NCBI RefSeq assembly: GCF_900108945.1 | Contig: NZ_FNYE01000011.1 | Span: forward strand, 156,169-220,168 | Direction of reading: 5' to 3' | Length of the DNA stretch: 64,000 bases | From: Paraburkholderia diazotrophica | GTDB lineage: Bacteria > Pseudomonadota > Gammaproteobacteria > Burkholderiales > Burkholderiaceae | Notes under the pieces: generated by a model | Told to the model about the DNA's origin: nothing | Databases searched by the model: none | What the model saw: only the letters and a program-made list of their open reading frames with translations | Made by a program: the position numbers and the translations under genes | Shown: positions 25,123-33,331 of the stretch, piece by piece | How the letters are laid out: each line of letters opens with the position of its first letter | Position numbering within the stretch: position 1 is the stretch's first letter

Positions 25123-26295
25123 GTGAGTTCGAAAGTCGTCGTTGTCGGTGGAGGCGTGATCGGCAGTTCGATCGCTTATTTCTTGCGGCTGTCGGACCCG
25201 ACGGTCAGCGTGACGGTGATCGAACGCGATCCCGCTTATACGCGGTCGTCGTCGGCGCTGTCGGCGGCATCGATCCGGCAGCAGTTCTCGACGCCGCTGT
25301 CGATCCAGATGTCGCTGTATGGCATCGAGTTCCTGCGATCGATCGGCGAGCGGCTGAAGGTCGACGGCGCGAAGCCTTCGATCGATCTGCACGAAGGCGG
25401 CTATCTGTTTCTCGCGACACCTTCCGGCGAGGCGACGCTGCGCGAGAACCATGCGCTGCAAAAGCGCCTTGGCGCCGATATCACGCTGCTCGACAAGCGT
25501 TCGCTCGGCGCGCGCTTTCCGTGGCTCAACACGGACGATCTGAGCGCGGGCGCATTCGGCGAATCGGGCGAGGGCTGGTTCGACGGCTACGGCCTCGTTC
25601 AGGCGCTGCGCAAGAAGGCGCAGGCGCTCGGCGCGCGCTATATCGCCGACGACGTAACAGCGTTGAATCGCGAAGGCCGCCGCATCACGGGCGTCGTAAC
25701 CTCACGCGGCGAGACGTATGCGTGCGATGTCATCGTGAACGCGGCGGGTGCGTGGGCGCGGCGCGTGGCGTCGATGGCGGGCATCGACATTCCTGTGTTC
25801 GCGCGGCGCCGCAGTATCTTCAACGTGAGTTCGCCGGCGAGGCTCGAACGCTGTCCGCTGCTGATCGACCCGACGGGCGTGTACTTTCGTCCCGAGGGCG
25901 CGACGTTCATTTGCGGGACTTCGCCTTCGCCCGACAAGGACCCCGACGATCTGCCGCTCGACGAAGTCGATCACGCGCTGTTCGACGACGTGATCTGGCC
26001 GACGCTCGCACATCGTGTGCCGCAGTTCGAGGCGTTGCGCGTCGAGCATTGCTGGTCCGGGTACTACGAGTACAACGTGTTCGATCAGAACGCGATCATC
26101 GGACATCATCCCGATGTCGATAACTGCATTTTCGCCAATGGCTTCAGCGGGCACGGATTGCAGCAGGGACCGGCTACGGGACGCGGCGTCAGCGAACTCA
26201 TTTTGCACGGGCGCTATGTGACGCTCGATTTGTCGGCGCTTGGCTTCGATCGTGTGCTGGAGAACCGGCCGTTCGTGGAGAAGAACGTCGTGTGA
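25123..26295 (+). CDS. amaA: FAD-dependent amine/amino-acid oxidoreductase (AmaA-like, probable L-pipecolate oxidase)
   Basis: A 390-residue flavoprotein of the DAO family. The ADP-binding motif VVVGGGVIGSSIAY starts at about residue 5, and a C-terminal GFSGHGLQQGPATG loop (about 340) binds the flavin. The GTG at 25123 with GGAG 7 nt upstream is chosen because it puts the dinucleotide motif right at the N-terminus; an ATG at 25090 would add 11 residues. It follows the ALDH7 gene by 124 bp on the same strand. Together they fit oxidation of pipecolate to piperideine-6-carboxylate and on to aminoadipate. A sarcosine- or FOXRED1-like dehydrogenase is the main alternative. Confidence 0.72.
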   Translation: MSSKVVVVGGGVIGSSIAYFLRLSDPTVSVTVIERDPAYTRSSSALSAASIRQQFSTPLSIQMSLYGIEFLRSIGERLKVDGAKPSIDLHEGGYLFLATPSGEATLRENHALQKRLGADITLLDKRSLGARFPWLNTDDLSAGAFGESGEGWFDGYGLVQALRKKAQALGARYIADDVTALNREGRRITGVVTSRGETYACDVIVNAAGAWARRVASMAGIDIPVFARRRSIFNVSSPARLERCPLLIDPTGVYFRPEGATFICGTSPSPDKDPDDLPLDEVDHALFDDVIWPTLAHRVPQFEALRVEHCWSGYYEYNVFDQNAIIGHHPDVDNCIFANGFSGHGLQQGPATGRGVSELILHGRYVTLDLSALGFDRVLENRPFVEKNVV

Positions 26296-26335
26296 CGGTT
26301 GCGTCGATGATGATGGCGGTGTCTGCGGTAGCAAG

Positions 26336-26845
26336 CTAGAACAGATGCTTCAGCAAGCCCAGCGGCCCAGCGCCCTGCATCCACACATGAGACACCACGA
26401 ACCACGCCCCTGCCCAGGACGCGGCGACAACAATCAGATCGCAATGCCCGCTATTCCACAGATTCAGCGAATGACGTCCGAGGAGCCAGGGCACGCCCAA
26501 AGGATTCGGCCAGTCCGCGAGCAAATGCATCACGCCGCCGCAAGCGAATCCAAACGCGACGGCCGCGGCAGGATGATGCGGCATCGCATGCCACGAAAAG
26601 AACAGCATCGCGATCCAGCCGACACCCCAATGCGTCGCCGTGCGATGCGTGATCCAGAGACGCCGCTTGCGTGACCACCACGCCACTTCGAGCCAGTCGG
26701 GCGCTGTCGCGCCGGCGAGCCCCGCTGCAAACGCCAGCCAGATCCACACATGAAAAGGGCCGCGGTACCCGTAACGCGCGGCCAGTGCAGCGGAGATCGC
26801 TCCCGCCGCCCAACCCGTCGCGTGATGTGCGTTGCTCGATGCCAT
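26336..26845 (-). CDS. Membrane-bound metal-dependent hydrolase-like protein (YdjM/DUF457 type)
   Basis: A 169-residue protein with about four hydrophobic segments and the His/Asp motifs of the YdjM-like family: SSNAHHATGW near the N-terminus, TAPDWLE (about 49), THRTATHWG (about 69) and GGVMHLLADWPNPLG (about 107). These are considered possible metal ligands; activity is not established. The ATG at 26845 puts the first His motif at the N-terminus; upstream in-frame starts (26905) lie next to the terminator of the preceding gene, which speaks against them. It converges with the amaA-like gene across 40 bp. Confidence 0.75.
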   Translation of the reverse strand: MASSNAHHATGWAAGAISAALAARYGYRGPFHVWIWLAFAAGLAGATAPDWLEVAWWSRKRRLWITHRTATHWGVGWIAMLFFSWHAMPHHPAAAVAFGFACGGVMHLLADWPNPLGVPWLLGRHSLNLWNSGHCDLIVVAASWAGAWFVVSHVWMQGAGPLGLLKHLF

Positions 26846-26910
26846 TGATATCGCGCGCCGATGCACGACGCGGTAAAACACGGGCGGCCATCTTCGCAGA
26901 AGCATGCGCA

Positions 26911-26938
26911 AAAAAATAGCCCGCGATTCTCGCGGGCT
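26911..26938 (-). terminator. Terminator after the small lipoprotein gene
   Basis: Perfect 8-bp stem AGCCCGCG (26918-26925) with CGCGGGCT (26931-26938), loop ATTCT. On the minus strand it is followed by A and then TTTTTT, 36 bp beyond the lipoprotein stop. Confidence 0.85.
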
Positions 26939-26973
26939 CTTGCGTGGGGCGTGCTGTTACGAAGACTTACACA

Positions 26974-27312
26974 TCAGGTCGTGCAGCGCGCGATTGCAAA
27001 GCGCAGTTCTTCTTCAGGCGGATCGTCGCCCGTGCCGCGCACGACCTTGATGACCGAGCCGTGACCTGAAGGCGTCAATGAAATGAAATACGAACTGTTC
27101 GACGAAGAGCCGATCGTCAGATCGGTTACGCCATTGTTCTTCAAAACATGCACGCGCGACAGACGGCTGTCGAGGCATCGCGCGATTTCAGATGCGGGCC
27201 GCGCCGACGACGCATAGACCATCGGTTCGGTTGAAGCGCCGGATTCAGGGCCGCGCGACGATCCGCATGCAGCGAGAACGGCCAATGGGGCGAGAAGAAT
27301 GAGTCGTTTCAT
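26974..27312 (-). CDS. Small putative lipoprotein
   Basis: A 112-residue secreted protein. The N-terminus MKRLILLAPLAVLAACGSS is a lipoprotein signal with lipobox LAAC (Cys16), followed by a Ser/Gly/Pro linker. The mature part has two Cys (CLDSRLS and ARCTT) that could form a disulfide. It should be anchored to the inner leaflet of the outer membrane or to the inner membrane facing the periplasm. Asp is absent at +2, favouring the outer membrane. ATG 27312 is chosen because it starts the signal peptide exactly. I do not recognise the family; it appears monocistronic with its own terminator. Confidence 0.82.
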   Translation of the reverse strand: MKRLILLAPLAVLAACGSSRGPESGASTEPMVYASSARPASEIARCLDSRLSRVHVLKNNGVTDLTIGSSSNSSYFISLTPSGHGSVIKVVRGTGDDPPEEELRFAIARCTT

Positions 27313-27645
27313 GATGATGTCGTCGGCGTCTCCATGCGGCGGGATCGTAGGGCGCAAGCGGGATGCAATGCGTCGCGACGAGACCGCTTGCGTCGTCACA
27401 ACGTTGATTCAACGTCCGTGCATCGAATGATCCTTCGACGATTGCAAACGGCTCACGTCGAAGTATAGCCACGCGAGTCGCGTGCAATTGCCACATCGTG
27501 TTAGAAATTGCATCGAAGCGAAACGCGGCCAGGGCGATCGGCGCATGCTTTCGCGTGGCAATAAAAAACGCGCGCGTCGGACTGCACGCGCGCGTTTGCC
27601 GTCGACGACGGAGCCGGCTTTCGCCTCCCCCTCGCGAATACCTGC
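27313..27645. other. Intergenic region: lipoprotein promoter and porin terminator
   Basis: A 333-bp gap holding the upstream region of the lipoprotein gene and, at 27562-27597, the strong terminator of the second porin. Nothing else was seen. Confidence 0.45.
27562..27597 (-). terminator. Terminator after the second porin
   Basis: Perfect 12-bp inverted repeat AAACGCGCGCGT (27566-27577) with its complement at 27586-27597. On the minus strand the stem runs straight into a T tract. Confidence 0.88.
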
Positions 27646-28800
27646 TTAGAAGCGGTGACGCAGACCCACTGCCACGGCAGTCTGGTTTTGCGTCGACGAC
27701 GGCGTCAGCGTGTTGATCGCCGCGACGTTCTCGCCGAAGTTGCCGAGGTTGCCCGAAGCGTGCTGGTAGACGCCTTCCAGGTACACGTCGGTGCGCTTGC
27801 TCAGCGAGTAGTCGCCTTGCAGCGAAACCGTGTGCCACTTCGGCGAGCCCGAGCCGTTCGAACCCGACACCTTGCCGTCCGTGAACGTGTACGCAGCGGC
27901 GAGTGCGAGAGCAGGCGTCAGTTCATAGCGGCCGTTCACTTCGTAGTTGTCCATGTGCAGGTTCGTGCCTGCCAGACCGTTGATGAACGTGCCGCCGACG
28001 TTCGCGCTCTGGAGGTTGTCGAGTTGCGTGTGTGTCCACAGCAGGCCGACGGTTGCGGGACCATACGTGTAGTTCGCGCCGACGCCATACGAGCGTTGCG
28101 TCTGTGCCGCCAGCTGCGCTGCGCCGCCCTGGCCTGCCGAGATCGCGCCGTTGGTGTTGTTGCTGCCCGCGTTGTTCAGTTGCAGGTAAGCCGCCGCGAT
28201 GTTCAACGGACCGTTCTTGTACGAAGCGCCCGCGCTCCATGCCCGGTTGTCCGCGAAGCCGTTAGCTTCGTTCGAGAAGCCATAGAGGCCGCCGAATTGC
28301 AGACCAGCGTAGTTCGCGCTCGTGTACTTGACTGCGTTCTTGATCGAGAACGAGTTGTCGAGGTTGTCGTTGTCGAACGGGTGGCCGGCCAGGTTGTTGC
28401 CGAAGCCCGAACCTGCTGCCGACAGCGGCGCCAGGTAGTCGACCATCGAGTCGTACTGGCGGCCGAGGGTTAGCGTGCCGAACTGGTTGCTCTGCAGGCC
28501 GACGTAAGCCTGACGGTTGAACAGCGTGTTGTTTTCCTTCAGGTGGCCGTTGTTCAGATCGAAGCCGTTTTCCAACGTGAAGATCGCATGCAGGCCGTTA
28601 CCCAGGTCTTCGCTGCCGCGCAGGCCGAAGTACGTATCCGAGACCGTGCCGCTACCTTGCTGCCAGTTGCTGTGACCCGCCTGGTTGTTCGTGTAGACGA
28701 GGCCGGCGTCCAGCGTGCCGTACAGCGTCACGCTGCTTTGCGCGTTGGCCGTTGCTGCGAATGCACCGAGAATGCCCGCGACGATAAGGTTTTTTTTCAT
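27646..28800 (-). CDS. Gram-negative outer membrane porin (second copy)
   Basis: A 384-residue porin. The signal peptide MKKNLIVAGILGAFAATANA is followed by QSSVTLYGTLDAGLVY, the standard Burkholderia porin start. Blocks YFGLRGSEDLGNGLHAIFTLE and RQAYVGLQSNQFGTLTLGRQYD recur, and the chain ends RHRF with the C-terminal Phe needed for assembly. It is Asn-rich compared with the first porin, so the pore may differ. It has its own terminator and a long 681-bp upstream region from which a candidate small RNA is transcribed in the opposite direction. Confidence 0.96.
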   Translation of the reverse strand: MKKNLIVAGILGAFAATANAQSSVTLYGTLDAGLVYTNNQAGHSNWQQGSGTVSDTYFGLRGSEDLGNGLHAIFTLENGFDLNNGHLKENNTLFNRQAYVGLQSNQFGTLTLGRQYDSMVDYLAPLSAAGSGFGNNLAGHPFDNDNLDNSFSIKNAVKYTSANYAGLQFGGLYGFSNEANGFADNRAWSAGASYKNGPLNIAAAYLQLNNAGSNNTNGAISAGQGGAAQLAAQTQRSYGVGANYTYGPATVGLLWTHTQLDNLQSANVGGTFINGLAGTNLHMDNYEVNGRYELTPALALAAAYTFTDGKVSGSNGSGSPKWHTVSLQGDYSLSKRTDVYLEGVYQHASGNLGNFGENVAAINTLTPSSTQNQTAVAVGLRHRF

Positions 28801-29049
28801 GCTTTATTACTCCGAGACTTTGCGTGGAGATCGCAATACAGAACACGTGCTGCAATGCGTGCTGTCGATCCGGAGCGAAGTGTATTACCGATGTGCATTT
28901 GCTTATTTCCATCCGGTGCAACAATACCTTCCAGAATCGGGAATAGACGAATTAACGCCGCTAAGTATTTTTGTTTAAACGGTTTTCTGAAGCCGCTGAG
29001 TATCGGGCTGGGTATTGTCAATCAGTCGATTGTTGCGCTGACGCGACGA

Positions 29050-29252
29050 TGAAAGGGAGATCTACCAGGTTAACCCGGTTGTAAGCTGTCTTCGGCGATA
29101 TCCGCAAGCATCGATTCATGCGATTTCTGGAAAGGTACTGTTCCAGCGAATGGGCTCGAACCGGGTAGGTGTAACTTATAGAATCCCTTTACCCCTTCGA
29201 CCAAGGGTTGTCTTTTTCATCTTTTTTATGCGGCCTCCGGGCCGCTTTTTTT
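29050..29252 (+). ncRNA. Candidate small RNA, divergent from the porin gene
   Basis: Two consecutive plus-strand terminators, CCCTT/AAGGG then TTGTCTTTTT (29193-29215) and GCGGCC/GGCCGC then TTTTTTT (29230-29252), are not preceded by any plus-strand gene for about 2.9 kb. Upstream, ACCCGGTT (about 29074-29081) can pair with AACCGGGT (about 29157-29164), enclosing an internal domain of about 75 nt. The 5' end is uncertain. A divergent RNA next to a porin recalls micF-ompC in enterobacteria, but this is analogy only. Confidence 0.4.
29230..29252 (+). terminator. Strong terminator without an upstream gene
   Basis: Stem GCGGCC (29230-29235) with GGCCGC (29240-29245), loop TCCG, followed by seven T. 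A weaker hairpin plus T run lies just before it (29193-29215). Confidence 0.85.
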
Positions 29253-29481
29253 GGGCTGATTCAAATAGGAGCCAAGGTCGTTTGAATAAACGGCAATAGA
29301 CTATTTCGCAAATCGATAGTGAGTTTATTTGAACCTTTTGCACCGTGAATTGATGTCGTTTTCTTGTCCTGTCGTTATAGGCATGGCCATTGGCCGGATT
29401 TGCGACGGCATGCGCGGGTAGAATGCATGCCTTCGCGCCGAAATCACTGATGGCGCCTGACGAAACGCGAGCCTCCCCGCA

Positions 29482-29985
29482 ATGACCGATACGCTTCTTC
29501 CCGAATCCGACGCTGGCAACGCATCCGAAGCCGTGCATGAAGACCGTCTGTGGTGCGACAACGGCTGGACCGCGCGCATCATCAAGAATGAAGACGACGA
29601 CGGCTGGGCCGTCGAGATGATCAAGGACGGCGAGGCGGAGCCTGCGCTGGTGGGCCCATGGACGATGGGCCGCGACAAGAAGAATCCCAAGCCGCTCGAT
29701 GTTGCCGCTTTCAATACGCTGGTGAAGACGGCATCGGAAGTGCTGCGCCGGCATGAGCAGCAACTGCACGCGCAGTTGCACAAGCGGCTGACGGTGGAAT
29801 CGGGTGATGGGAGCGTCGAAGTCACGCTCGACATCGTCCCCGACGAGGACGACCCCTATGCGTTGCTCACCGCATTCGACGCACTCGGCGAGCAACTGGC
29901 GCAAGTCAAAGTCGCGCCGACCTTCAAGCTCAGCAGAGCGAGCGCAGCGTCGTGGGTCGAGAACGAATTTCGCCGGCCGGGCTGA
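29482..29985 (+). CDS. Conserved hypothetical protein
   Basis: A 167-residue acidic soluble protein with no signal or membrane segment. The N-terminal part is rich in Asp and Glu (HEDRLWCDNGW, KNEDDDGWAVEM), and a central helix at about 80-105 has a Gln/His-rich patch (RRHEQQLHAQLHK). I do not recognise a family, but codon use is typical of the genome and the frame is well closed. No obvious Shine-Dalgarno precedes the ATG. It converges with the HIT gene. Confidence 0.75.
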   Translation: MTDTLLPESDAGNASEAVHEDRLWCDNGWTARIIKNEDDDGWAVEMIKDGEAEPALVGPWTMGRDKKNPKPLDVAAFNTLVKTASEVLRRHEQQLHAQLHKRLTVESGDGSVEVTLDIVPDEDDPYALLTAFDALGEQLAQVKVAPTFKLSRASAASWVENEFRRPG

Positions 29986-30023
29986 CGCCGCTTGATATCC
30001 GATCTATATCGTTCTAGTTGCGC

Positions 30024-30458
30024 TCAGGCGGACGCGTTCTTGCCCAGCTCCGTCCTGATGCGCTCGGCCAGCGCGCGCAATTCATCGAGGTCGGCGCGTT
30101 CGGCCGCGTGAATCTTGAGCGGGATGCCGTCGTGGCGCGGAATCACGTGGAAGTGCACGTGAGGCACGGTCTGTCCGGAAGCGGCGCCGTTCAGTTGCGC
30201 GATCATCATTCCGGGCGGATTGAGCGCGGCCTTCACGGCGATGGCTACCTTGCGCGTCGTGCGGATCGCGGCGGCCGTTGCGTCCTCGGACAGTTCGAAG
30301 AGTTCGGCGGCGGGCTCTTTCGGCAGAACCAGTACGTGACCTTCGGCCTGCGGCATGATGTCCATGAACGCGACGGTGTGCTCGTCTTCATAGATGCGGA
30401 TCGACGGCAGTTCATCGCGCAGGATACGGGCAAACGGGTTCTGCTGATCGTAGGGCAT
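30024..30458 (-). CDS. HIT family protein (nucleotide-binding hydrolase)
   Basis: A 144-residue histidine-triad protein. The catalytic motif HVHFHVIP (about 107-114) fits the HxHxHxx signature; the N-terminal NPFARILRDELPSIRIYEDE and HVLVLPKE are also family-typical. HIT proteins hydrolyse nucleoside phosphoramidates or dinucleoside polyphosphates in the cytoplasm. The ATG at 30458 has GGAGACTCC upstream. It stands alone, facing the repeat-bearing gap 30459-31038. Confidence 0.93.
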   Translation of the reverse strand: MPYDQQNPFARILRDELPSIRIYEDEHTVAFMDIMPQAEGHVLVLPKEPAAELFELSEDATAAAIRTTRKVAIAVKAALNPPGMMIAQLNGAASGQTVPHVHFHVIPRHDGIPLKIHAAERADLDELRALAERIRTELGKNASA

Positions 30459-31038
30459 AGGAGTCTCCGGTGGTCGGGCGCATCGGCTGTGGGTCGAAGG
30501 CCGTGCATGAATGATCCGGAGATTTTAGCCGACCAGATCGGACGTATTGCATTCCCTGGGGCATCGACTCAATGCGTGGACCTGTTGCATCGTCTTATTG
30601 CATCGATCCGCAACGCGCATCGATTTCTCTTTCGCGCCCGGTACTTACGCGGCGTGTGCTCAGGTTGTCCACATCGTTACCCACGAATTCTGTGGACAAC
30701 GCTCGCGTTACGGTTGGGCACGGGCGAGGGGGGCGTCACTGAAGAGACGGCGCGTGCATCGTGCGCAATTCGAGTCGCATCAATGACTTGTCTGGGTCTT
30801 GCCCAGGTTACTCACAGCCTTTTGAACAGAAAGTGTGGACAACCTCACTGCCAATACACGCTGCACAGGCCCGTCGACAGATGACGAAAGCGCAGACGCA
30901 TGCAGTCCACACATTCCTAGCCACATCAACGACTTGTCGCATTCATGCGCAGGTTACTCACAGCCTTACCCACGAAAAGTGTTGATAACCGGCGCGCTTT
31001 GCATGCGCCAGGCAATAGGGAACCGCAAGCGCCTTAAC
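30459..31038. other. 580-bp non-coding region with DnaA-box-like repeats
   Basis: No gene is seen. It contains three copies of a roughly 40-bp unit (30662-30700, 30805-30843, 30951-30989), described separately. The first 200 bp downstream of the HIT gene start are unremarkable. Confidence 0.6.
30662..30990 (+). repeat. Three-copy repeat built of DnaA-box-like 9-mers
   Basis: Each unit begins AGGTT and contains a left box (TTGTCCACA at 30665; TTACTCACA at 30808 and 30954) and an inverted right box exactly 26 bp later (TGTGGACAA at 30691 and 30834; TGTTGATAA at 30980). Units 1 and 3 also hold TTACCCACGAA between them (30677, 30966). Units 2 and 3 share a further 15-bp block, CATCAAYGACTTGTC, exactly 30 bp before the left box (30778, 30924). 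Several boxes differ from the E. coli DnaA consensus TTATCCACA by one base. Confidence 0.7.
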
Positions 31039-31476
31039 CTAACTCCGCTTGCAAAAAATCGCCGTCACATGCGGCGCAACGTGATGGACGATGGCCGTGC
31101 TGCCCGCTGCGGTGACGGCGGCTTGCACCTTCTCGTCGCTGCCCCAGACGACGGCGCCATAAGCCGACTTCGCCAGCGGCTCGCCGTTGCCGACGCGAAA
31201 GATGGGATCGCCCTGTTCGTATCCGACGACGGCGAACACACTGAAGCCATACGCGTTCAGGTTTGCGCCGCGCACGGGACTAAACGCGTTGATCGAGTTG
31301 CTCTCGACGCGCATCGGCTTCGGATCGATCAGTTGCTGGGCGGCGAGGTCGGCGATGAATTTGTGCGCCGATTCGTCGCAAGCGAGCGCGGCATCGAGCG
31401 ACGCGGCGCGCGCGGCGAACGGTAGCGCCGACAACATCAGCGCAAACAGAACAGGATGGACAGAAAAGCGTTTCAT
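31039..31476 (-). CDS. Periplasmic hypothetical protein
   Basis: A 145-residue protein with a Sec signal peptide (MKRFSVHPVLFALMLSALPFAARA, cleavage after about residue 24). The mature part has two Cys, one near the start (LACDESAHKF) and one at the C-terminus (FCKRS), that could pair. It has a compact alpha/beta pattern but no motif I know. ATG 31476 is chosen because it starts the signal peptide. It is divergent from the CDP-alcohol phosphatidyltransferase operon. Confidence 0.78.
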   Translation of the reverse strand: MKRFSVHPVLFALMLSALPFAARAASLDAALACDESAHKFIADLAAQQLIDPKPMRVESNSINAFSPVRGANLNAYGFSVFAVVGYEQGDPIFRVGNGEPLAKSAYGAVVWGSDEKVQAAVTAAGSTAIVHHVAPHVTAIFCKRS

Positions 31477-31787
31477 GGTATCGACACGAAGTCCGCGCAA
31501 CGGCTCGCGCGCGGACGACTACTTCAAATGAAATAGCAAGAGGGAAAAGCAACGGCGATTCACGCGAGGCGAATCAAAATAACGAGTACATAACCAGCAA
31601 ACGCACGGGCAAACGCACGCCACGCGGCAAACGCGATAAAACCCGGTAACTCCTGCGCGACAGACGCGCACTCTACCTGCGTTCGATAATTCGTGCTGTC
31701 AGGTCATCCACGGGTAGGTCATTGAAAAGCAACATTATTGTGAGCGACCGAGGCAAGAAATCGCGATCCCGTATATATTTCCGGGTT
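31477..31787. other. Divergent promoter region of the lipid-type operon
   Basis: A 311-bp gap between divergent genes. It holds a short tandem arrangement of GCAAACGCACG (31597-31607 and 31609-31619, a shorter copy at 31627). The stretch before 31788 is AT-richer and probably contains the operon promoter. No hairpin of note. Confidence 0.4.
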
Positions 31788-32477
31788 ATGACTTCGCAAT
31801 CCAATCCTCCCCGGAATGTCCTGCCGCCCAAAATGTGGGATGCCCGGCTCGCCCGGCGGCTCATCATGCCGCTCGTCGATACACCCGTTACGCCCAATCA
31901 TCTGACGACCGTCCGCCTGCTGATCGGTCTCGCAGGCGGCCTTGCATTGGCGCGCGGCGGTTTTGCGTGGACCAACGTCGGCGCGTTTCTGATCGTGCTG
32001 TCGAACTTCGTCGATCACACGGATGGCGAGCTTGCACGCGTCAGCGGCAAATCGAGCCGCATCGGTCATTTTTACGACCTCGCCTGCGATGCGCTCGTCA
32101 CCGTGCTGCTGTTTGCGGGCATGGGCTACGGGATGACGTCATCGCAAGTCGGCAATCTGATCGGCCTTGCCGTGCCGCCGTTCCTGCTCGGCACGATCGC
32201 GGGCATTGCGGTTGCGCTGATCTTCTTCCTGCGCATGCGCATCGAGGAGATGGCCGGCAAGGCGGGCACCAGACAGGCATCCGTCGGCGGCTTCGAGACG
32301 GAAGACATTCTGTATCTGCTGCCCCTCGTCACGCTGACGGACGGCGTCGCGCCGTTTCTCGTGGCCGCGTCGATCGGCGCGCCGCTCTTTGCCGCGTATG
32401 TGGTGATCGACTACCGTCGCGTCGTGCGCCGATCGCGCTCGGCGCAAGAAACCAGTCAGGCATGGGTGAGCCGATGA
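31788..32477 (+). CDS. CDP-alcohol phosphatidyltransferase family protein
   Basis: A 229-residue integral membrane enzyme. The complete family signature D-x2-DG-x2-AR-x8-G-x3-D-x3-D is present: Asp76, Asp79, Gly80, Ala83, Arg84, Gly93, Asp97, Asp101. Such enzymes displace CMP from a CDP-alcohol to make a phosphodiester, for example in phosphatidylglycerol, phosphatidylinositol or phosphatidylcholine synthesis. About five to six hydrophobic segments are visible. ATG 31788 is used; an upstream in-frame extension has no ribosome site. Its stop overlaps the start of the oxygenase gene (ATGA), and a nucleotidyltransferase of the same operon could make its CDP-substrate. The lipid product is unknown. 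Confidence 0.92.
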   Translation: MTSQSNPPRNVLPPKMWDARLARRLIMPLVDTPVTPNHLTTVRLLIGLAGGLALARGGFAWTNVGAFLIVLSNFVDHTDGELARVSGKSSRIGHFYDLACDALVTVLLFAGMGYGMTSSQVGNLIGLAVPPFLLGTIAGIAVALIFFLRMRIEEMAGKAGTRQASVGGFETEDILYLLPLVTLTDGVAPFLVAASIGAPLFAAYVVIDYRRVVRRSRSAQETSQAWVSR

Positions 32478-33331
32478 GCACACCCGCAGAAGAACACGTG
32501 ACCACATCCAACTCGCTGAACAATGCCGGCCTCGCGCCGGCTTCTGCTGTTTCCGGGGCTGCTTCGACGTCCGCGAATGGCGCGCCCGATGCGGATCGCG
32601 CCGTCGCGAGCCGCATCCGCACGTTCGATAACGCGCAACTGCGCAAGGATTTCGACGTTCAAAGCGCGTTTCTGTACCTCGAAGATTTCCTCGCGCCGGA
32701 AGTGACGGCGCAACTAATCGCAGCCGCGCGCGCGCTGCTGCCCGAAGTGAACCGCAACTATCTGCCGGGGCACAAGCAGGGCGGCAGCGTCAGCCGTCAT
32801 ACGATCGACCGTCTCGCGCCGTTCATCGCGCAGCTTTATCGCTCGAAGGAGCTGATCGGCTGGCTCGAGCATCTGACGGGCGACAAGCTGCAACTGTCGC
32901 CGGCCGACGATCCGCACGCGTACGCGCTCTACTACTACACGAAGCCCGGCGACCATATCGGCTGGCACTACGACACGTCGTACTACGACGGGCGCCGCTA
33001 TACGCTGCTGCTCGGCGTGATCGACGAATCGTCGTGCCGCCTCGACTACGAGCTGCACACGCGCAATCCCGATAAGGCCGATGTGCCTGGTTCGGTGCAG
33101 ATTCCGCCGGGCGGCCTCGTGTTCTTCGACGGCGACAAGCTGCGTCACCGCATCACGCCCGCGCTCGACAACGAAATGCGCGTGTCGCTGACGTTCGAAT
33201 ACGTGACCGACCCGAACATGCGCCCGTGGCGCCGCGTAATTTCGAATCTGAAGGACGCGATCGCGTACTTCGGCTTCCGCCAGGTGTTTAGCCAGTTCGC
33301 GCGCCGCAATGCCAAGGGAGAAGGTGTGTGA
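32474..33331 (+). CDS. 2-Oxoglutarate/Fe(II)-dependent oxygenase
   Basis: A 285-residue jelly-roll oxygenase with the facial triad His165-x-Asp167 (GWHYDTSYYD) and His225 (KLRHRITPA), plus Arg236 (RVSLTFEY) to hold 2-oxoglutarate. The Asp shows it is a hydroxylase rather than a halogenase. The first 45 residues are a disordered Ala/Ser-rich extension. It overlaps the preceding phosphatidyltransferase gene by 4 nt and the following membrane-protein gene by 4 nt (GTGA), so it is tightly coupled in expression. A likely job is hydroxylation of the head group or acyl chain made by the neighbouring enzymes; this is inferred from context. Confidence 0.9.
   Translation: MSTPAEEHVTTSNSLNNAGLAPASAVSGAASTSANGAPDADRAVASRIRTFDNAQLRKDFDVQSAFLYLEDFLAPEVTAQLIAAARALLPEVNRNYLPGHKQGGSVSRHTIDRLAPFIAQLYRSKELIGWLEHLTGDKLQLSPADDPHAYALYYYTKPGDHIGWHYDTSYYDGRRYTLLLGVIDESSCRLDYELHTRNPDKADVPGSVQIPPGGLVFFDGDKLRHRITPALDNEMRVSLTFEYVTDPNMRPWRRVISNLKDAIAYFGFRQVFSQFARRNAKGEGV

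Larger units (their letters stand above)
28801..29481. other. Intergenic region: porin leader and candidate divergent small RNA
   Basis: A 681-bp region. The left part is AT-richer and should contain the porin promoter and leader; the right part contains two terminators in tandem on the plus strand that no plus-strand coding gene explains (see the candidate ncRNA). The last 220 bp before the gene at 29482 show nothing clear. Confidence 0.5.

Noticed and set aside
29176..29904. Long minus-strand frame over the 29482-29985 gene
   Set aside because: It is antisense to a gene with typical codon use and crosses the terminator hairpin; a GC-bias shadow.
30459..31038. Possible chromosomal replication origin
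   Set aside because: The DnaA-box-like sequences are suggestive, but no dnaA, dnaN, parAB, rep gene or long AT-rich unwinding region is nearby, so I report only the repeat.
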